Part shown: positions 1-5,989 of the stretch, in pieces
How the letters are laid out: each line of letters begins with the position of its first letter
Position numbering within the stretch: position 1 is the stretch's first letter
NCBI GenBank assembly: GCA_005889445.1
Contig: VBGS01000214.1
Span: forward strand, 1-6,304
DNA: 6,304 nucleotides
Direction of reading: 5' to 3'
Source: Chloroflexota bacterium
Lineage (GTDB): Bacteria > Chloroflexota > Limnocylindria > P2-11E
Made by a program: the position numbers and the translations under genes
The notes under the pieces: generated by a model
The model's database searches: none
Told to the model about the DNA's origin: nothing
Seen by the model: the letters and a program-made list of their open reading frames with translations, nothing else

Positions 1-546
1 ATCCTCGCGATGAGCGTCGATGCGATCGTGAACGGCGCCGACCAGCGCTTCGCGGGCAAGGCGCTCGCGCCGCGCGACATCATCATCAGCTTCGGCTTCG
101 CGATGCTCTTCCCGTTGTTCTGGCGGCTGCGGTACCGCGGCCGCCAGTGGCGCGAATACCCATGGTGGTTCGATACGCTCTACCTGTCTCTCTTCGCGTT
201 CGACATGGCGGGCAACTCTCTAGGCCTCTACAACGCGTTCCCCGGCGCGTTCAACAACGTCACGCACACGTACGGCCCCGCGGCGCTCACGATCGTGCTC
301 GCGGGCGCGTTCGGCCTCACGACGCTCGAAGCCATGGGGCTTGCGACGATGCTGCATGTCGTGTTGCAGGTCGAGGAGCTCTACGGCGACAAGTTCCTGC
401 ATACGCACAACTTCCTCGGTGCCGAAGCCGAATACGAGCAGTTCGTCGGCGGCCTCCTGGGCGTGCTCGTCGCCGGTGGGATGTGGTACGCATCCGGGAG
501 ACTGCGCGAGAAGCGCGCGAAACGCCTGCGCAGGCCCACCCGCTAG
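1..546 (+). CDS. Small polytopic membrane protein, probably 5'-truncated by the window edge
   Basis: The frame is open from base 1 and stops at TAG (544-546). The first ATG is at 10, but the three codons before it (Ile-Leu-Ala) are also open and no ribosome binding site is visible, so the true start may lie upstream. Counting from the ATG (178 residues), hydrophobic segments lie near residues 24-40, 53-74, 88-121 (probably two spans) and 145-162, ending in an Arg/Lys-rich cytoplasmic-type tail. Polar residues fall inside or beside the spans: Asp65, Asn69, His85, His116, Glu122-Glu123, Asp127, His131, His133. The helix-acidic/His-helix pattern recalls the DUF2238/YjdF-type membrane family, but I recognise it only by look, not by a diagnostic motif. 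Function unknown. It converges on the minus-strand lipoprotein gene, whose stop is 19 bp away; no terminator hairpin is obvious between them. Confidence 0.75.
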   Translation: MLAMSVDAIVNGADQRFAGKALAPRDIIISFGFAMLFPLFWRLRYRGRQWREYPWWFDTLYLSLFAFDMAGNSLGLYNAFPGAFNNVTHTYGPAALTIVLAGAFGLTTLEAMGLATMLHVVLQVEELYGDKFLHTHNFLGAEAEYEQFVGGLLGVLVAGGMWYASGRLREKRAKRLRRPTR

Positions 547-565
547 CGGCCGCACACCGCGAGGC

Positions 566-1177
566 TTACGGGGTCTGGATCTGGATCGACTGGACCACGC
601 CGTTGACCACGGAAGCGGAGATCGTCGTCCCGGCGGCGATCTCTTCGGGCTTGACGTCGGTCTGCTTCAGGACGATGGCCGCCGGCGCGAGAACGACCTT
701 CGCCGTCGCGCCGGCGAACGTGACCGTGAAGGACGTCGCGCTGACCTGGTCGATCGAGGCGATCGCCGCGTTGGTCATGAGGTTGCCTTCCGTCAGCGGT
801 CGCTGCCCGGGAGGCACGACGCGACTCAGGGATTCCGAGAAGATGCTCACCATGGTCGCGAGCAGCGTCTGATCCGGTTGCTGCTTCGCGGTGATGGCCA
901 CGAAGAGTCCGGGCCTCAGGTCCGCGGGGGTCGCGGGGTCGGTGCGCGTGATCCTGGTGCTCGCACCGAGCTCGAGCACCGTGCCGTCCGCGAGCGTGAG
1001 TTTGCCTGCCGTCGCGGTCTGGACCCTTCCCTGGACGCGCGTCGCGGCGCTGGCGCCCGCGGAGGAGGATGCGGTGACCGAGGCCGGTGAGGGAGTCGGG
1101 GTGAGGCCGGACGGGGCCGCGGCGCCCCCGCATGCCGTCGCCGCCACGACGAAGACCACGACGATGGGTCGGATCAC
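566..1177 (-). CDS. Putative lipoprotein with DUF5666-like beta repeats
   Basis: A 203-residue protein that starts at GTG (1177) and ends at TAA. The N-terminus is a short lipoprotein-type signal: Arg3, a hydrophobic run at residues 4-15, then Ala-Thr-Ala-Cys with Cys16 as the likely lipidated residue. This lipobox is acceptable but not perfect. Residues 17-46 are a Ser/Thr/Ala/Pro-rich linker. Residues 47-112 read as a small beta domain (G-R-V-x-T, T-L-A-D-G-T, then R-P-G-L-F-V), typical of DUF5666-like proteins; residues 135-200 look like a second, diverged copy (A-x-I-x-x-I-D-Q, then A-G-T-T-I-S-A-S). It would sit on the outer face of the membrane; its role is unknown. An in-frame TAG lies directly before the GTG, so no longer N-terminus is possible. 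No Shine-Dalgarno is seen, which fits a leaderless message. Family assignment is by pattern only. Confidence 0.78.
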   Translation of the reverse strand: MIRPIVVVFVVAATACGGAAAPSGLTPTPSPASVTASSSAGASAATRVQGRVQTATAGKLTLADGTVLELGASTRITRTDPATPADLRPGLFVAITAKQQPDQTLLATMVSIFSESLSRVVPPGQRPLTEGNLMTNAAIASIDQVSATSFTVTFAGATAKVVLAPAAIVLKQTDVKPEEIAAGTTISASVVNGVVQSIQIQTP

Positions 1178-1220
1178 CTAGCGGATACGCAGCGGCATGC
1201 GACATGGTTCATCGCACGCC

Positions 1221-1256
1221 AGAAAAGACAACACCCCGGCCTGTGGCCGGGGTGTT
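1221..1256 (-). terminator. Rho-independent terminator of the minus-strand block
   Basis: A perfect 12-bp inverted repeat (AACACCCCGGCC at 1230-1241 and its complement at 1245-1256) with a 3-base loop is followed on the minus strand by a T-rich tail, GTCTTTTCT (1229-1221). It lies 24 bases after the TAA of the 1280-1954 gene and so ends that transcript. On the plus strand the hairpin is followed only by CGTTCTCGC, so termination in that direction should be weak. The rest of the gap 1178-1279 shows nothing else I can support. Confidence 0.92.
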
Positions 1257-1279
1257 CGTTCTCGCAGAGGAGAAGCGAG

Positions 1280-1954
1280 TTACGGGTGCGCAGGCGAAGC
1301 TGGAGCGTTGGCGGGCTTGCCTGGATCGGCTGGCTTGCCAGCGTCGGCCGGTTTGCCGGGGGTGACAATCGGCAGCGCGCCGACTGCGGTCTCGGCGTCC
1401 GCCTCGATCGTGACCATGTCGTTGATCGCGGTCGCCACGGTGTCATCGACCTTCGCTTGCGCGACCGTCGTGAAGCTTGCCTTCACGTCCGGCGAGCCAG
1501 TCGGCTTCGGCGACTCGAGGCCCTCGCGACCGAGTGTGAGCGTCGCGACATCATTGAGTGCCTTGGTGAGACGCGCGCGCAGCGCGGCGTCGGCGGTGTT
1601 CACGGTGTCATTGAGCTTCGCGCGATCGGTGCTGTCGACGTGGGTGCTGTGGAGCTTCGCGAGCTTCTGCTGATCATCCTGGAACGCGTCGCGAAGCTTC
1701 TTGTCCGCGTCATTGCGCGCGGCCACGATGGCCGGCTGGTTCGACGACTTCGCGTCGGCACCCTGAGTGATGTTCAGAACCGTGTTGGTCAGCGCGCTCT
1801 GCACGTCCGGGTTCGTGGCGGCGACGCCGGTCCCGACGGCAGCGGCCGCGACGACCGTGGCGGCGCAGGGCTTATCGCCGCGACGCCTTCGCTGTTCGGC
1901 GTCGTCGCTGGAGATAGGACCTGCTAGGGACTTTGGTACCAAGCAAAGGCCCAA
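1280..1954 (-). CDS. Exported or membrane-anchored helical protein with GKPA repeat tail, function unknown
   Basis: The open frame gives 224 residues from a TTG at 1954; the only other early start is TTG at codon 5. The upstream in-frame stop is the TGA of the preceding gene (1984-1982), so the N-terminus must begin in this 27-base gap or just after it. Residues 22-25 are four Arg, then Lys28 and a hydrophobic run at 31-46 ending Gly-Val-Ala-Ala: a signal peptide or single membrane anchor with an unusually long polar front. Residues 50-192 are polar, Ala/Asp/Lys-rich and predicted helical, with no Cys and no catalytic motif. The tail (199-224) is Pro-rich with three GKPA units, as in flexible cell-envelope linkers. 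The coding frame is credible (good third-position GC, strong terminator after it) but the start is not: there is no Shine-Dalgarno and the first 20 residues look less like protein than the rest. I do not recognise the family. Confidence 0.68.
   Translation of the reverse strand: MGLCLVPKSLAGPISSDDAEQRRRRGDKPCAATVVAAAAVGTGVAATNPDVQSALTNTVLNITQGADAKSSNQPAIVAARNDADKKLRDAFQDDQQKLAKLHSTHVDSTDRAKLNDTVNTADAALRARLTKALNDVATLTLGREGLESPKPTGSPDVKASFTTVAQAKVDDTVATAINDMVTIEADAETAVGALPIVTPGKPADAGKPADPGKPANAPASPAHP
1310..1363 (-). repeat. Three imperfect 18-bp tandem repeats inside a gene
   Basis: Units begin at 1310, 1328 and 1346. Each contains GGCAArCCnGCC on the minus strand and encodes Gly-Lys-Pro-Ala followed by two variable residues (Asp-Ala, Asp-Pro, Asn-Ala). 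They form the Pro-rich C-terminus of the 1280-1954 product. Third-base differences between units show the protein sequence, rather than the DNA, has been kept. Confidence 0.8.
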
Positions 1955-1981
1955 CCACGTCCGCTTCGGAGTGGTTCTCGA

Positions 1982-2620
1982 TCAGCCGGGGATGAGCTCC
2001 AGATCGAGCTGGACGAATGCGCCGTCGTGGCGACGCGCACCGGGACGCCACGCGACCGGAGCCCGGAACAATGGTCCAGCGAACGTGAACGAGTGGTATT
2101 CGCCGTTTTCGCCCGCAGGGTCGATCGCGAGCCCGCGAATGTCTTCGACGAACCGATCGTCGATGATCCGGCCGAGCCAGCTCTCATCGAGCTTTCCGAG
2201 CTCGCAGCACGTGATGACCGCGCGACTCCCGCTCCCCACGAACTCGGCAACGAGGGCCGCAGGCACTTCGCCCCAGATCGGCTCGACGTGCGCGAGGCCG
2301 GCCGCATGGACGCGTTCCTCATACCACGCGCGCACGTCCGCGAGATGGATGTCGCCGAACACGACCCCAGCGAACCCCTCGCGCCTGAGGTCCGCCAGCA
2401 GGGCCTGGAATGTCGCCTCGTAGCGATCTCACGGCGTGCCGAGCTGCCGCAGCTCGATCCCGATGGCATCGGCCTGGGCGTGGATGAGGTCGGCGCGCGT
2501 GGCGTGGAACCGCACCCGGTCCGTGGCCGGGTCATAGAAGTTCAGCAACCGACTGACGTCGAGTCCGCGTGACCGCGCGCGCAGCAGCGCGAGCGCGCTG
2601 TCCTTGCCGCCGGACCACAT
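1982..2620 (-). pseudogene. Dph6-like (COG2102) PP-loop ATP pyrophosphatase frame with one in-frame TGA
   Basis: The frame runs from ATG 2620 to TGA 1984-1982, 213 codons including the stop, close to the usual size of this family. It is interrupted only by TGA at 2431-2429 (codon 64). Residues 2-8 are W-S-G-G-K-D-S, the PP-loop that binds ATP. After the stop the same frame continues with D-R-Y-E-A-T-F, then V-F-G-D-I-H-L-A-D, E-P-I-W-G, a L-D-E-S-W-L-G-R motif and a G-E-N-G-E-Y-H-S-F motif. These are characteristic of the diphthine-ammonia ligase-like superfamily. Archaeal and eukaryotic members amidate diphthine on elongation factor 2; bacteria lack diphthamide, so the substrate here is unknown. 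No frame change is needed to read through, so one base substitution explains the break; TGG (Trp) is the simplest ancestor. ATG 2620 lies right before the PP-loop. The codons before it (Glu-Arg-Tyr-Ala-Leu) look like the usual first strand but have no ATG, GTG or TTG, so the front may also be damaged. Confidence 0.82.
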
Positions 2621-2633
2621 CAGTGCGTATCGC

Positions 2634-2777
2634 TCAGCGGAGCCCGAACTCGATGGCGGCGGTACCGTCGCGGACCTCCTTCACCCAGAGCCCGGGTCGG
2701 CAGTTCCGCGCGGCGCACTCACTTGCGCAGAGATGCGACCGCGCGCACCCGAGGCAGAGCTTGAGACCGCCGCATGA
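2634..2777 (-). pseudogene. Small Cys-rich (zinc- or FeS-binding-like) protein frame lacking a canonical start
   Basis: Directly after the receiver's TGA (2780-2778), and in the same frame, 47 codons stay open to TGA 2636-2634. They are strongly C/G at the third position. The translation has six Cys in the pattern C-x5-C-x2-C-x5-C-x3-C-x4-C plus a His, then a hydrophobic/acidic tail ending in Glu-Phe-Gly-Leu-Arg. This looks like a compact metal-binding domain. There is no ATG or TTG in frame; the only GTG (2684) comes after all the cysteines. An ATG at 2775-2773 sits in another frame, and a single missing base just after it would join Met to Cys-Gly-Gly and give a 46-47 residue protein, so a one-base deletion is the simplest explanation. 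The stop is 13 bases before the Dph6-like ATG, so the two were probably coupled. I do not recognise the family; it may be a real gene with an odd start or a broken one. Confidence 0.5.
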
Positions 2778-3146
2778 TCAGTCGCGCCGTGCGGGCGGGT
2801 GGTTGATCGACTTCACGGCCGCCCGCAGATCTGGGGGCGAGATCGGCTTCGACCAGAAGACGTCGAAGCCGGCCTCCGTGGTGCGGGCGACTTCTTCGGG
2901 AAGGACCGATGCGCTCAGCGCGACGATCGGAATGCGAACTCCGGCGGCGCGGAGATTTCCGCAGACCTCGATCCCGCCGCGCTTGGGCAGCTGAACGTCG
3001 AGCAGCACGAGGTCGAATTTCTCCGACAGCGCCCGGGCCTCTCCGCTCACGCCGTCGCGTTCGATCACGATCTCGTGTTCGGTCTCGAGGGCGGCCTCGA
3101 ACAGCTCGACGTTGAGCGGGTCGTCTTCAACGATGAGAATTCGCAC
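2778..3146 (-). CDS. Single-domain response regulator (CheY/DivK-like receiver)
   Basis: A 122-residue receiver starting at GTG 3146 and ending at TGA. It begins R-I-L-I-V-E-D-D, giving the acidic pair Asp8-Asp9 that binds Mg2+. The phosphoacceptor is Asp50 in L-V-L-L-D-V-Q-L-P, the signalling Ser is Ser78 in V-A-L-S-A-S, and the invariant Lys is Lys100 in S-K-P-I. No output domain follows; the chain ends nine residues or so after the last helix. It overlaps the upstream histidine kinase by 20 bp in a different frame, with AAAGGG about seven bases before the GTG, so it should be translated with the kinase and accept phosphate from it or from its receiver domain. Such stand-alone receivers act by protein contact or as phosphate relays or sinks. 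The partner is not visible here. Confidence 0.93.
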   Translation of the reverse strand: MRILIVEDDPLNVELFEAALETEHEIVIERDGVSGEARALSEKFDLVLLDVQLPKRGGIEVCGNLRAAGVRIPIVALSASVLPEEVARTTEAGFDVFWSKPISPPDLRAAVKSINHPPARRD

Positions 3147-5307
3147 GCTGCGCCCTTTGCGGTGCCCCGCCCGTGCTCCGGTCGAGCCGTTTGAGCCAGG
3201 TCTCGAGACGTCCGCGGTCGATCGGTTTCGTGAGGTAGTCGTCAGCGCCCTGGGCGAGAGCCGTCGCCGGATTCGTCTCGACCGTGACGACGATCACCGG
3301 GATGCCGCTTCGCCGGAGATCGCCGAGTAGCTCGTCGCCACGCCCGTCGGGTAGGTGCATGTCCAAGACCACGCCGAGCGGCCGATGGCGCGCCAGTGCG
3401 GCGCGTCCGTCCGTCACGCCGCGAACGATCTCCGCCCGAAGGTCGATGGCGGCCGCGACCGCGACGATGAGATCGGCGTCGTGGCGCTCGTCCTCGACGA
3501 CGAGGATCCGCTCGCCCGCGACCGGCTCAGCATGCACGTCCGGTAGCACGACGCGGAAGGTCGTTCCGCGGCCTTCCTCGCTCTCGAACGTGATCGTGCC
3601 GCGCATCTCTTCAACGAGCCGCTTCGTCAGCGCGAGCCCCAGCCCGGTCCCGCCGGCCTCGGCGCGCCCCTCGTGGAAGCGCTCGAACACGCCGAACACC
3701 CTCTCGCGCGCGTCGCTCGGGATCCCGATGCCCGAATCGGTCACGCCGATCGCGAGGTCGGGACCATTCAGGCGCGCCCACAGTCGCACGATCCCACCCG
3801 ACGGCGTGAACTTCACCGCGTTCGACAGGAGGTTGAAGAGGATCTGTCGCGCGCGGGTCTGATCGATGAAGACGCTCGCGCCGTTCGCCGGCTCGGTCTC
3901 GAAGGCGACCCCCTTGGCCTGGGCGGCCGTTCGCGCCGCGGCGCAGACCGGCTCGAGCAACAGCTCGAGCTTGACCACCTCCGGGCGCAGCTCGAGCTTT
4001 CCGGCCTCGACCTTCGAGATATCGAGGACGTCGTTGATCAGCTGGAGCAGATGCTCGCCGGCCTCCGCGATGTTGGTGAGAAACCGTCTCTGGCGGTCGG
4101 TGATCGATCCGCCGATCTGCTCGGCCAGCAGGCCGGAGAAGCCGAGGATCGCGTTGAGGGGCGTCCGCAGCTCATGGCTCATGTTGGCGAGAAACTCGGA
4201 CTTGACGCGGGTCGCGGTGGTCAGCTCCTTGTTCGCGGTCGCGAGGTCCGCATAGATCCGCGCGCCATCGAGGACGATGGCGGCCTGATCGGCGAGAAGC
4301 TGCGCGAGATCGAGGTCGTCCGAGGCGAACAGCGGTGCGCGACGTGCGACCAGCACGAGCACCCCGATGCGCTTTCCGCGTCCGGTGATCGGAGCGGCGA
4401 GGATCCCTCTCGCGCCGCGGACAAAAAATGCGCGACGCTGCGATGCGAAGACCGCTTCGGCCGCCGCGGTCGTCTCGGCGTCGACGGCCGTCGCCGCGGT
4501 CAGCTTGGTCGCGTCGCTGTCTGCCACGAAGACGTGGGCGGATCTCGCCCCGGTCGCGCTCACGACGGCGGTCTCAACCTCGCTCACCAGGGCCGCTCGA
4601 GGCTGAAGAGGTGAGATCGCTGCCGCGTTCGCCAGGAATGTGCGAAGCGAAGGCTCGCGCCACGCGCTGCGCAGGAGCGCGGGAGGTGCGAAGGCGACGA
4701 AATACCCCGCCGCCGACAGGAGGCCCAGACCCATCGTGAGCGCTGTCGTGACCGCGTTTCCGAAGACCTGGACGGTCGTCGCGGCGAGGAGGGTCATGCT
4801 CAGCGCGAGCGCGCCGGTCGCCGCGGCGAACATCCGCCGGCGGCCGACGCCGCGCGAGCGCCCCGCTTCGCGTGCGAACGCGAAGGCGGCATAGGCGCCG
4901 AACCCGAAGAAATAGAGGACCGCGGCCGCGATGAGAACAGCGGCGATCGGTCTGAGGTCGACAAGACCGAAGACCGCGATCGGAACCAGGACCGCGCCGA
5001 TCGCGAGACCGCAAAGGCACGTCCAGCCGATCGCCCTCGGCACGCCCGCGAAGTCATCGACGAGCCGCAGCTGCAAGTAGGGCAGCGCGAGCAGCGCGAA
5101 CCCCGAGAGCGCGCCGAGCGCGGCAGCTGACGGTCCGAGCAGACCCGCGACCTGGCTCTGCGCGATCACGAACGCGATCGCCCCGAAGAGCAGCGCGGTG
5201 TTCACGCTCACGCGCGTTCGGACGACGAGCGCTGTTCTCAGGACGGCCGCAAAGACGATCAAGAAGAGAACGTCCGTGAGCACACGAACGAGGTCTGCCG
5301 CGCTCAT
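3127..5307 (-). CDS. Membrane-bound hybrid sensor histidine kinase (multi-TM, GAF, HisKA, HATPase_c, REC)
   Basis: A 726-residue protein starting at ATG 5307 behind a clear GGAGGG. Residues 7-210 hold about seven hydrophobic helices with no large extracytoplasmic loop (roughly 11-29, 37-55, 60-80, 92-114, 118-146, 160-180, 184-208). Residues 235-350 form a GAF-like domain and 352-368 a linker helix. HisKA follows with phosphoacceptor His378 (S-H-E-L-R-T-P-L-N). HATPase_c has the N box around Asn492-Asn496, G1 box D-S-G-I-G-I-P with Asp524, and G2 box G-G-T-G-L-G-L at 552-558. A receiver occupies 600-708 with Glu605-Asp606, phosphoacceptor Asp649, Thr675 and Lys694. All catalytic residues are present, so the kinase should be active. 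The membrane part should sense something within the membrane or at its face; the ligand is unknown. The TGA stop lies within the start of the receiver gene. The C-terminal tail (711-726) is polar and basic. Confidence 0.96.
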   Translation of the reverse strand: MSAADLVRVLTDVLFLIVFAAVLRTALVVRTRVSVNTALLFGAIAFVIAQSQVAGLLGPSAAALGALSGFALLALPYLQLRLVDDFAGVPRAIGWTCLCGLAIGAVLVPIAVFGLVDLRPIAAVLIAAAVLYFFGFGAYAAFAFAREAGRSRGVGRRRMFAAATGALALSMTLLAATTVQVFGNAVTTALTMGLGLLSAAGYFVAFAPPALLRSAWREPSLRTFLANAAAISPLQPRAALVSEVETAVVSATGARSAHVFVADSDATKLTAATAVDAETTAAAEAVFASQRRAFFVRGARGILAAPITGRGKRIGVLVLVARRAPLFASDDLDLAQLLADQAAIVLDGARIYADLATANKELTTATRVKSEFLANMSHELRTPLNAILGFSGLLAEQIGGSITDRQRRFLTNIAEAGEHLLQLINDVLDISKVEAGKLELRPEVVKLELLLEPVCAAARTAAQAKGVAFETEPANGASVFIDQTRARQILFNLLSNAVKFTPSGGIVRLWARLNGPDLAIGVTDSGIGIPSDARERVFGVFERFHEGRAEAGGTGLGLALTKRLVEEMRGTITFESEEGRGTTFRVVLPDVHAEPVAGERILVVEDERHDADLIVAVAAAIDLRAEIVRGVTDGRAALARHRPLGVVLDMHLPDGRGDELLGDLRRSGIPVIVVTVETNPATALAQGADDYLTKPIDRGRLETWLKRLDRSTGGAPQRAQRANSHR

Positions 5308-5313
5308 TCGTCA

Positions 5314-5319
5314 CCCTCC
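5314..5319 (-). promoter_or_regulatory. Ribosome binding site of the histidine kinase
   Basis: On the minus strand GGAGGG is followed by TGACGA and ATG 5307. The strong match and good spacing fix the start of the kinase at Met 5307. Confidence 0.85.
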
Positions 5320-5506
5320 GCGAGAAACATCGCAGAAAGTTGGTAAAAGAGGAGTGGAATCGAGGCGGCAAACGTCGCTGGGTCGTATCAGTCAATTGGT
5401 GCTGACCACCCCAAGGGACGCGCGCGCTCTACGTCGGTAGGGTCATGGGACCGAGCGATCGCGTGAGCGTTTCTACGACCCGGGAGTAGCCTCGTCGCGC
5501 AACCAC

Positions 5507-5519
5507 AAAGGGGGAGGAG
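5507..5519 (+). promoter_or_regulatory. Ribosome binding site of the SnoaL-like gene
   Basis: AAAGGGGGAGGAG lies just before ATG 5524, with the GGAGG core six bases from it. This is a near-ideal Shine-Dalgarno, fixes the start and predicts efficient translation. Confidence 0.9.
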
Positions 5520-5523
5520 CCAC

Positions 5524-5985
5524 ATGGGTAACTTCAACGACGCAGGACGAAAGCTCATCGAGGGCATCAACGCGCACAACATTGATGCCGCCACCAACGT
5601 CTACGCATCCGACGCCGTCGCGTACGATCCGATGTACCCCGAGCCCTTGCGCGGTCGTGACGCCATCCGAAAGGACACCGCGACCTTCTTCCGGGCGTTC
5701 CCGGATCTGCGCTTCGAGATCCTGAGCATTGTCGACAAGGACGAGCGGAACGGCGCAGCGGAGATTCGCATGACCGGTACGCATACCGGCCCCCTGGAGT
5801 CGCCGACGGGCGAGGATATCCCGCCGACCAAGAAGCGCATCGAGCTCAAGGCAGCGGTGTTCGGCCGGTTGAACGACCGCGGCGAGATCGTCGAAGAGCG
5901 CCGCTACTACGATGTCGGAACGATGCTCCGCCAGCTCGGGCTCGTTCCCGAGAAAGCTGACGAGCCCGTCGGCGCCCGCCGGTAA
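5524..5985 (+). CDS. SnoaL-like (NTF2-fold) ester cyclase/isomerase family protein
   Basis: A 153-residue protein, the normal size for a one-domain SnoaL-like fold. Family marks in order are: an N-terminal helix with I-N-A-H-N (15-19), Y-A-S-D-A-V-A-Y-D-P (27-36), P-L-R-G-R-D-A-I-R (41-49), F-P-D-L-R-F-E-I (59-66), G-T-H-T-G-P (85-90), and E-E-R-R-Y-Y-D (124-130) with the conserved Asp130 near the end of the last strand. The fold is a cone-shaped alpha+beta barrel. Named members (SnoaL, AknH) close the ring of polyketide esters, but most bacterial relatives have unknown substrates, and no polyketide genes are near, so a cyclase role should not be assumed. There is no signal peptide, so it is cytosolic. 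It has its own strong ribosome binding site, is divergent from the kinase operon, and is followed seven bases later by a hairpin. Confidence 0.92.
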   Translation: MGNFNDAGRKLIEGINAHNIDAATNVYASDAVAYDPMYPEPLRGRDAIRKDTATFFRAFPDLRFEILSIVDKDERNGAAEIRMTGTHTGPLESPTGEDIPPTKKRIELKAAVFGRLNDRGEIVEERRYYDVGTMLRQLGLVPEKADEPVGARR

Positions 5986-5989
5986 TCGC

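Larger units (their letters stand above)
5308..5523. promoter_or_regulatory. Divergent intergenic control region
   Basis: This 216-bp gap separates the kinase operon (-) from the SnoaL-like gene (+) and must hold both promoters. It is less GC-rich than the flanking genes, with an A/T-rich patch at 5334-5350. Candidate elements are weak. For the kinase, TTGACT (5395-5390) lies 17 bases from TTTGCC (5372-5367), a good -35 with a poor -10. For the SnoaL-like gene, GGGACG (5415-5420) lies 17 bases from TAGGGT (5438-5443). An imperfect inverted repeat, TTGGTG-CTGAC-CACCCCAA (5396-5414), could be an operator between them. All three are pattern guesses; only the regional assignment is firm. Confidence 0.45.

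Noticed and set aside
147..1090. Overlapping plus-strand open frames of 241 and 249 codons
   Set aside because: They run across the end of the membrane protein and the antisense of the lipoprotein, are Arg-rich and low in hydrophobics, and lack ribosome binding sites: shadows of high GC.
543..1205. A 220-codon minus-strand frame starting with ATG, overlapping the lipoprotein
   Set aside because: It is in another frame, with an Arg/Gly/Asp-rich translation. The 566-1177 frame has a signal peptide, lipobox and beta-type pattern.
1982..2362. A separate 126-residue protein starting at GTG 2362
   Set aside because: It begins in the middle of the V-V-F-G-D-I-H-L strand of the Dph6-like domain, with the same frame and family motifs continuing upstream to the TGA; it is the back half of the broken gene.
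2429..2431. TGA as a selenocysteine codon
   Set aside because: The position is not a known redox site in the PP-loop family, and I see no clear SECIS-like hairpin just downstream.
2674..2681. AAGGAGGT on the minus strand as a Shine-Dalgarno
   Set aside because: It matches well but has no ATG, GTG or TTG within a usable distance and lies about 55 bases before ATG 2620; it is explained as Lys-Glu-Val codons of the Cys-rich frame.
1982..2780. Genome-wide recoding of TGA as an amino acid to explain both damaged frames
   Set aside because: The kinase, and by length the receiver, end naturally at TGA; reading on past the kinase TGA gives Arg-rich nonsense. Dedicated UGA-recoding bacteria are also mostly low in GC. 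Local readthrough is not excluded.
3673..4614. A 313-codon plus-strand open frame opposite the kinase
   Set aside because: It is antisense to the GAF/HisKA/HATPase part of the kinase. Its composition (Arg/Asp/Leu-rich, no motif) is what the reverse frame of a GC-rich kinase gives.
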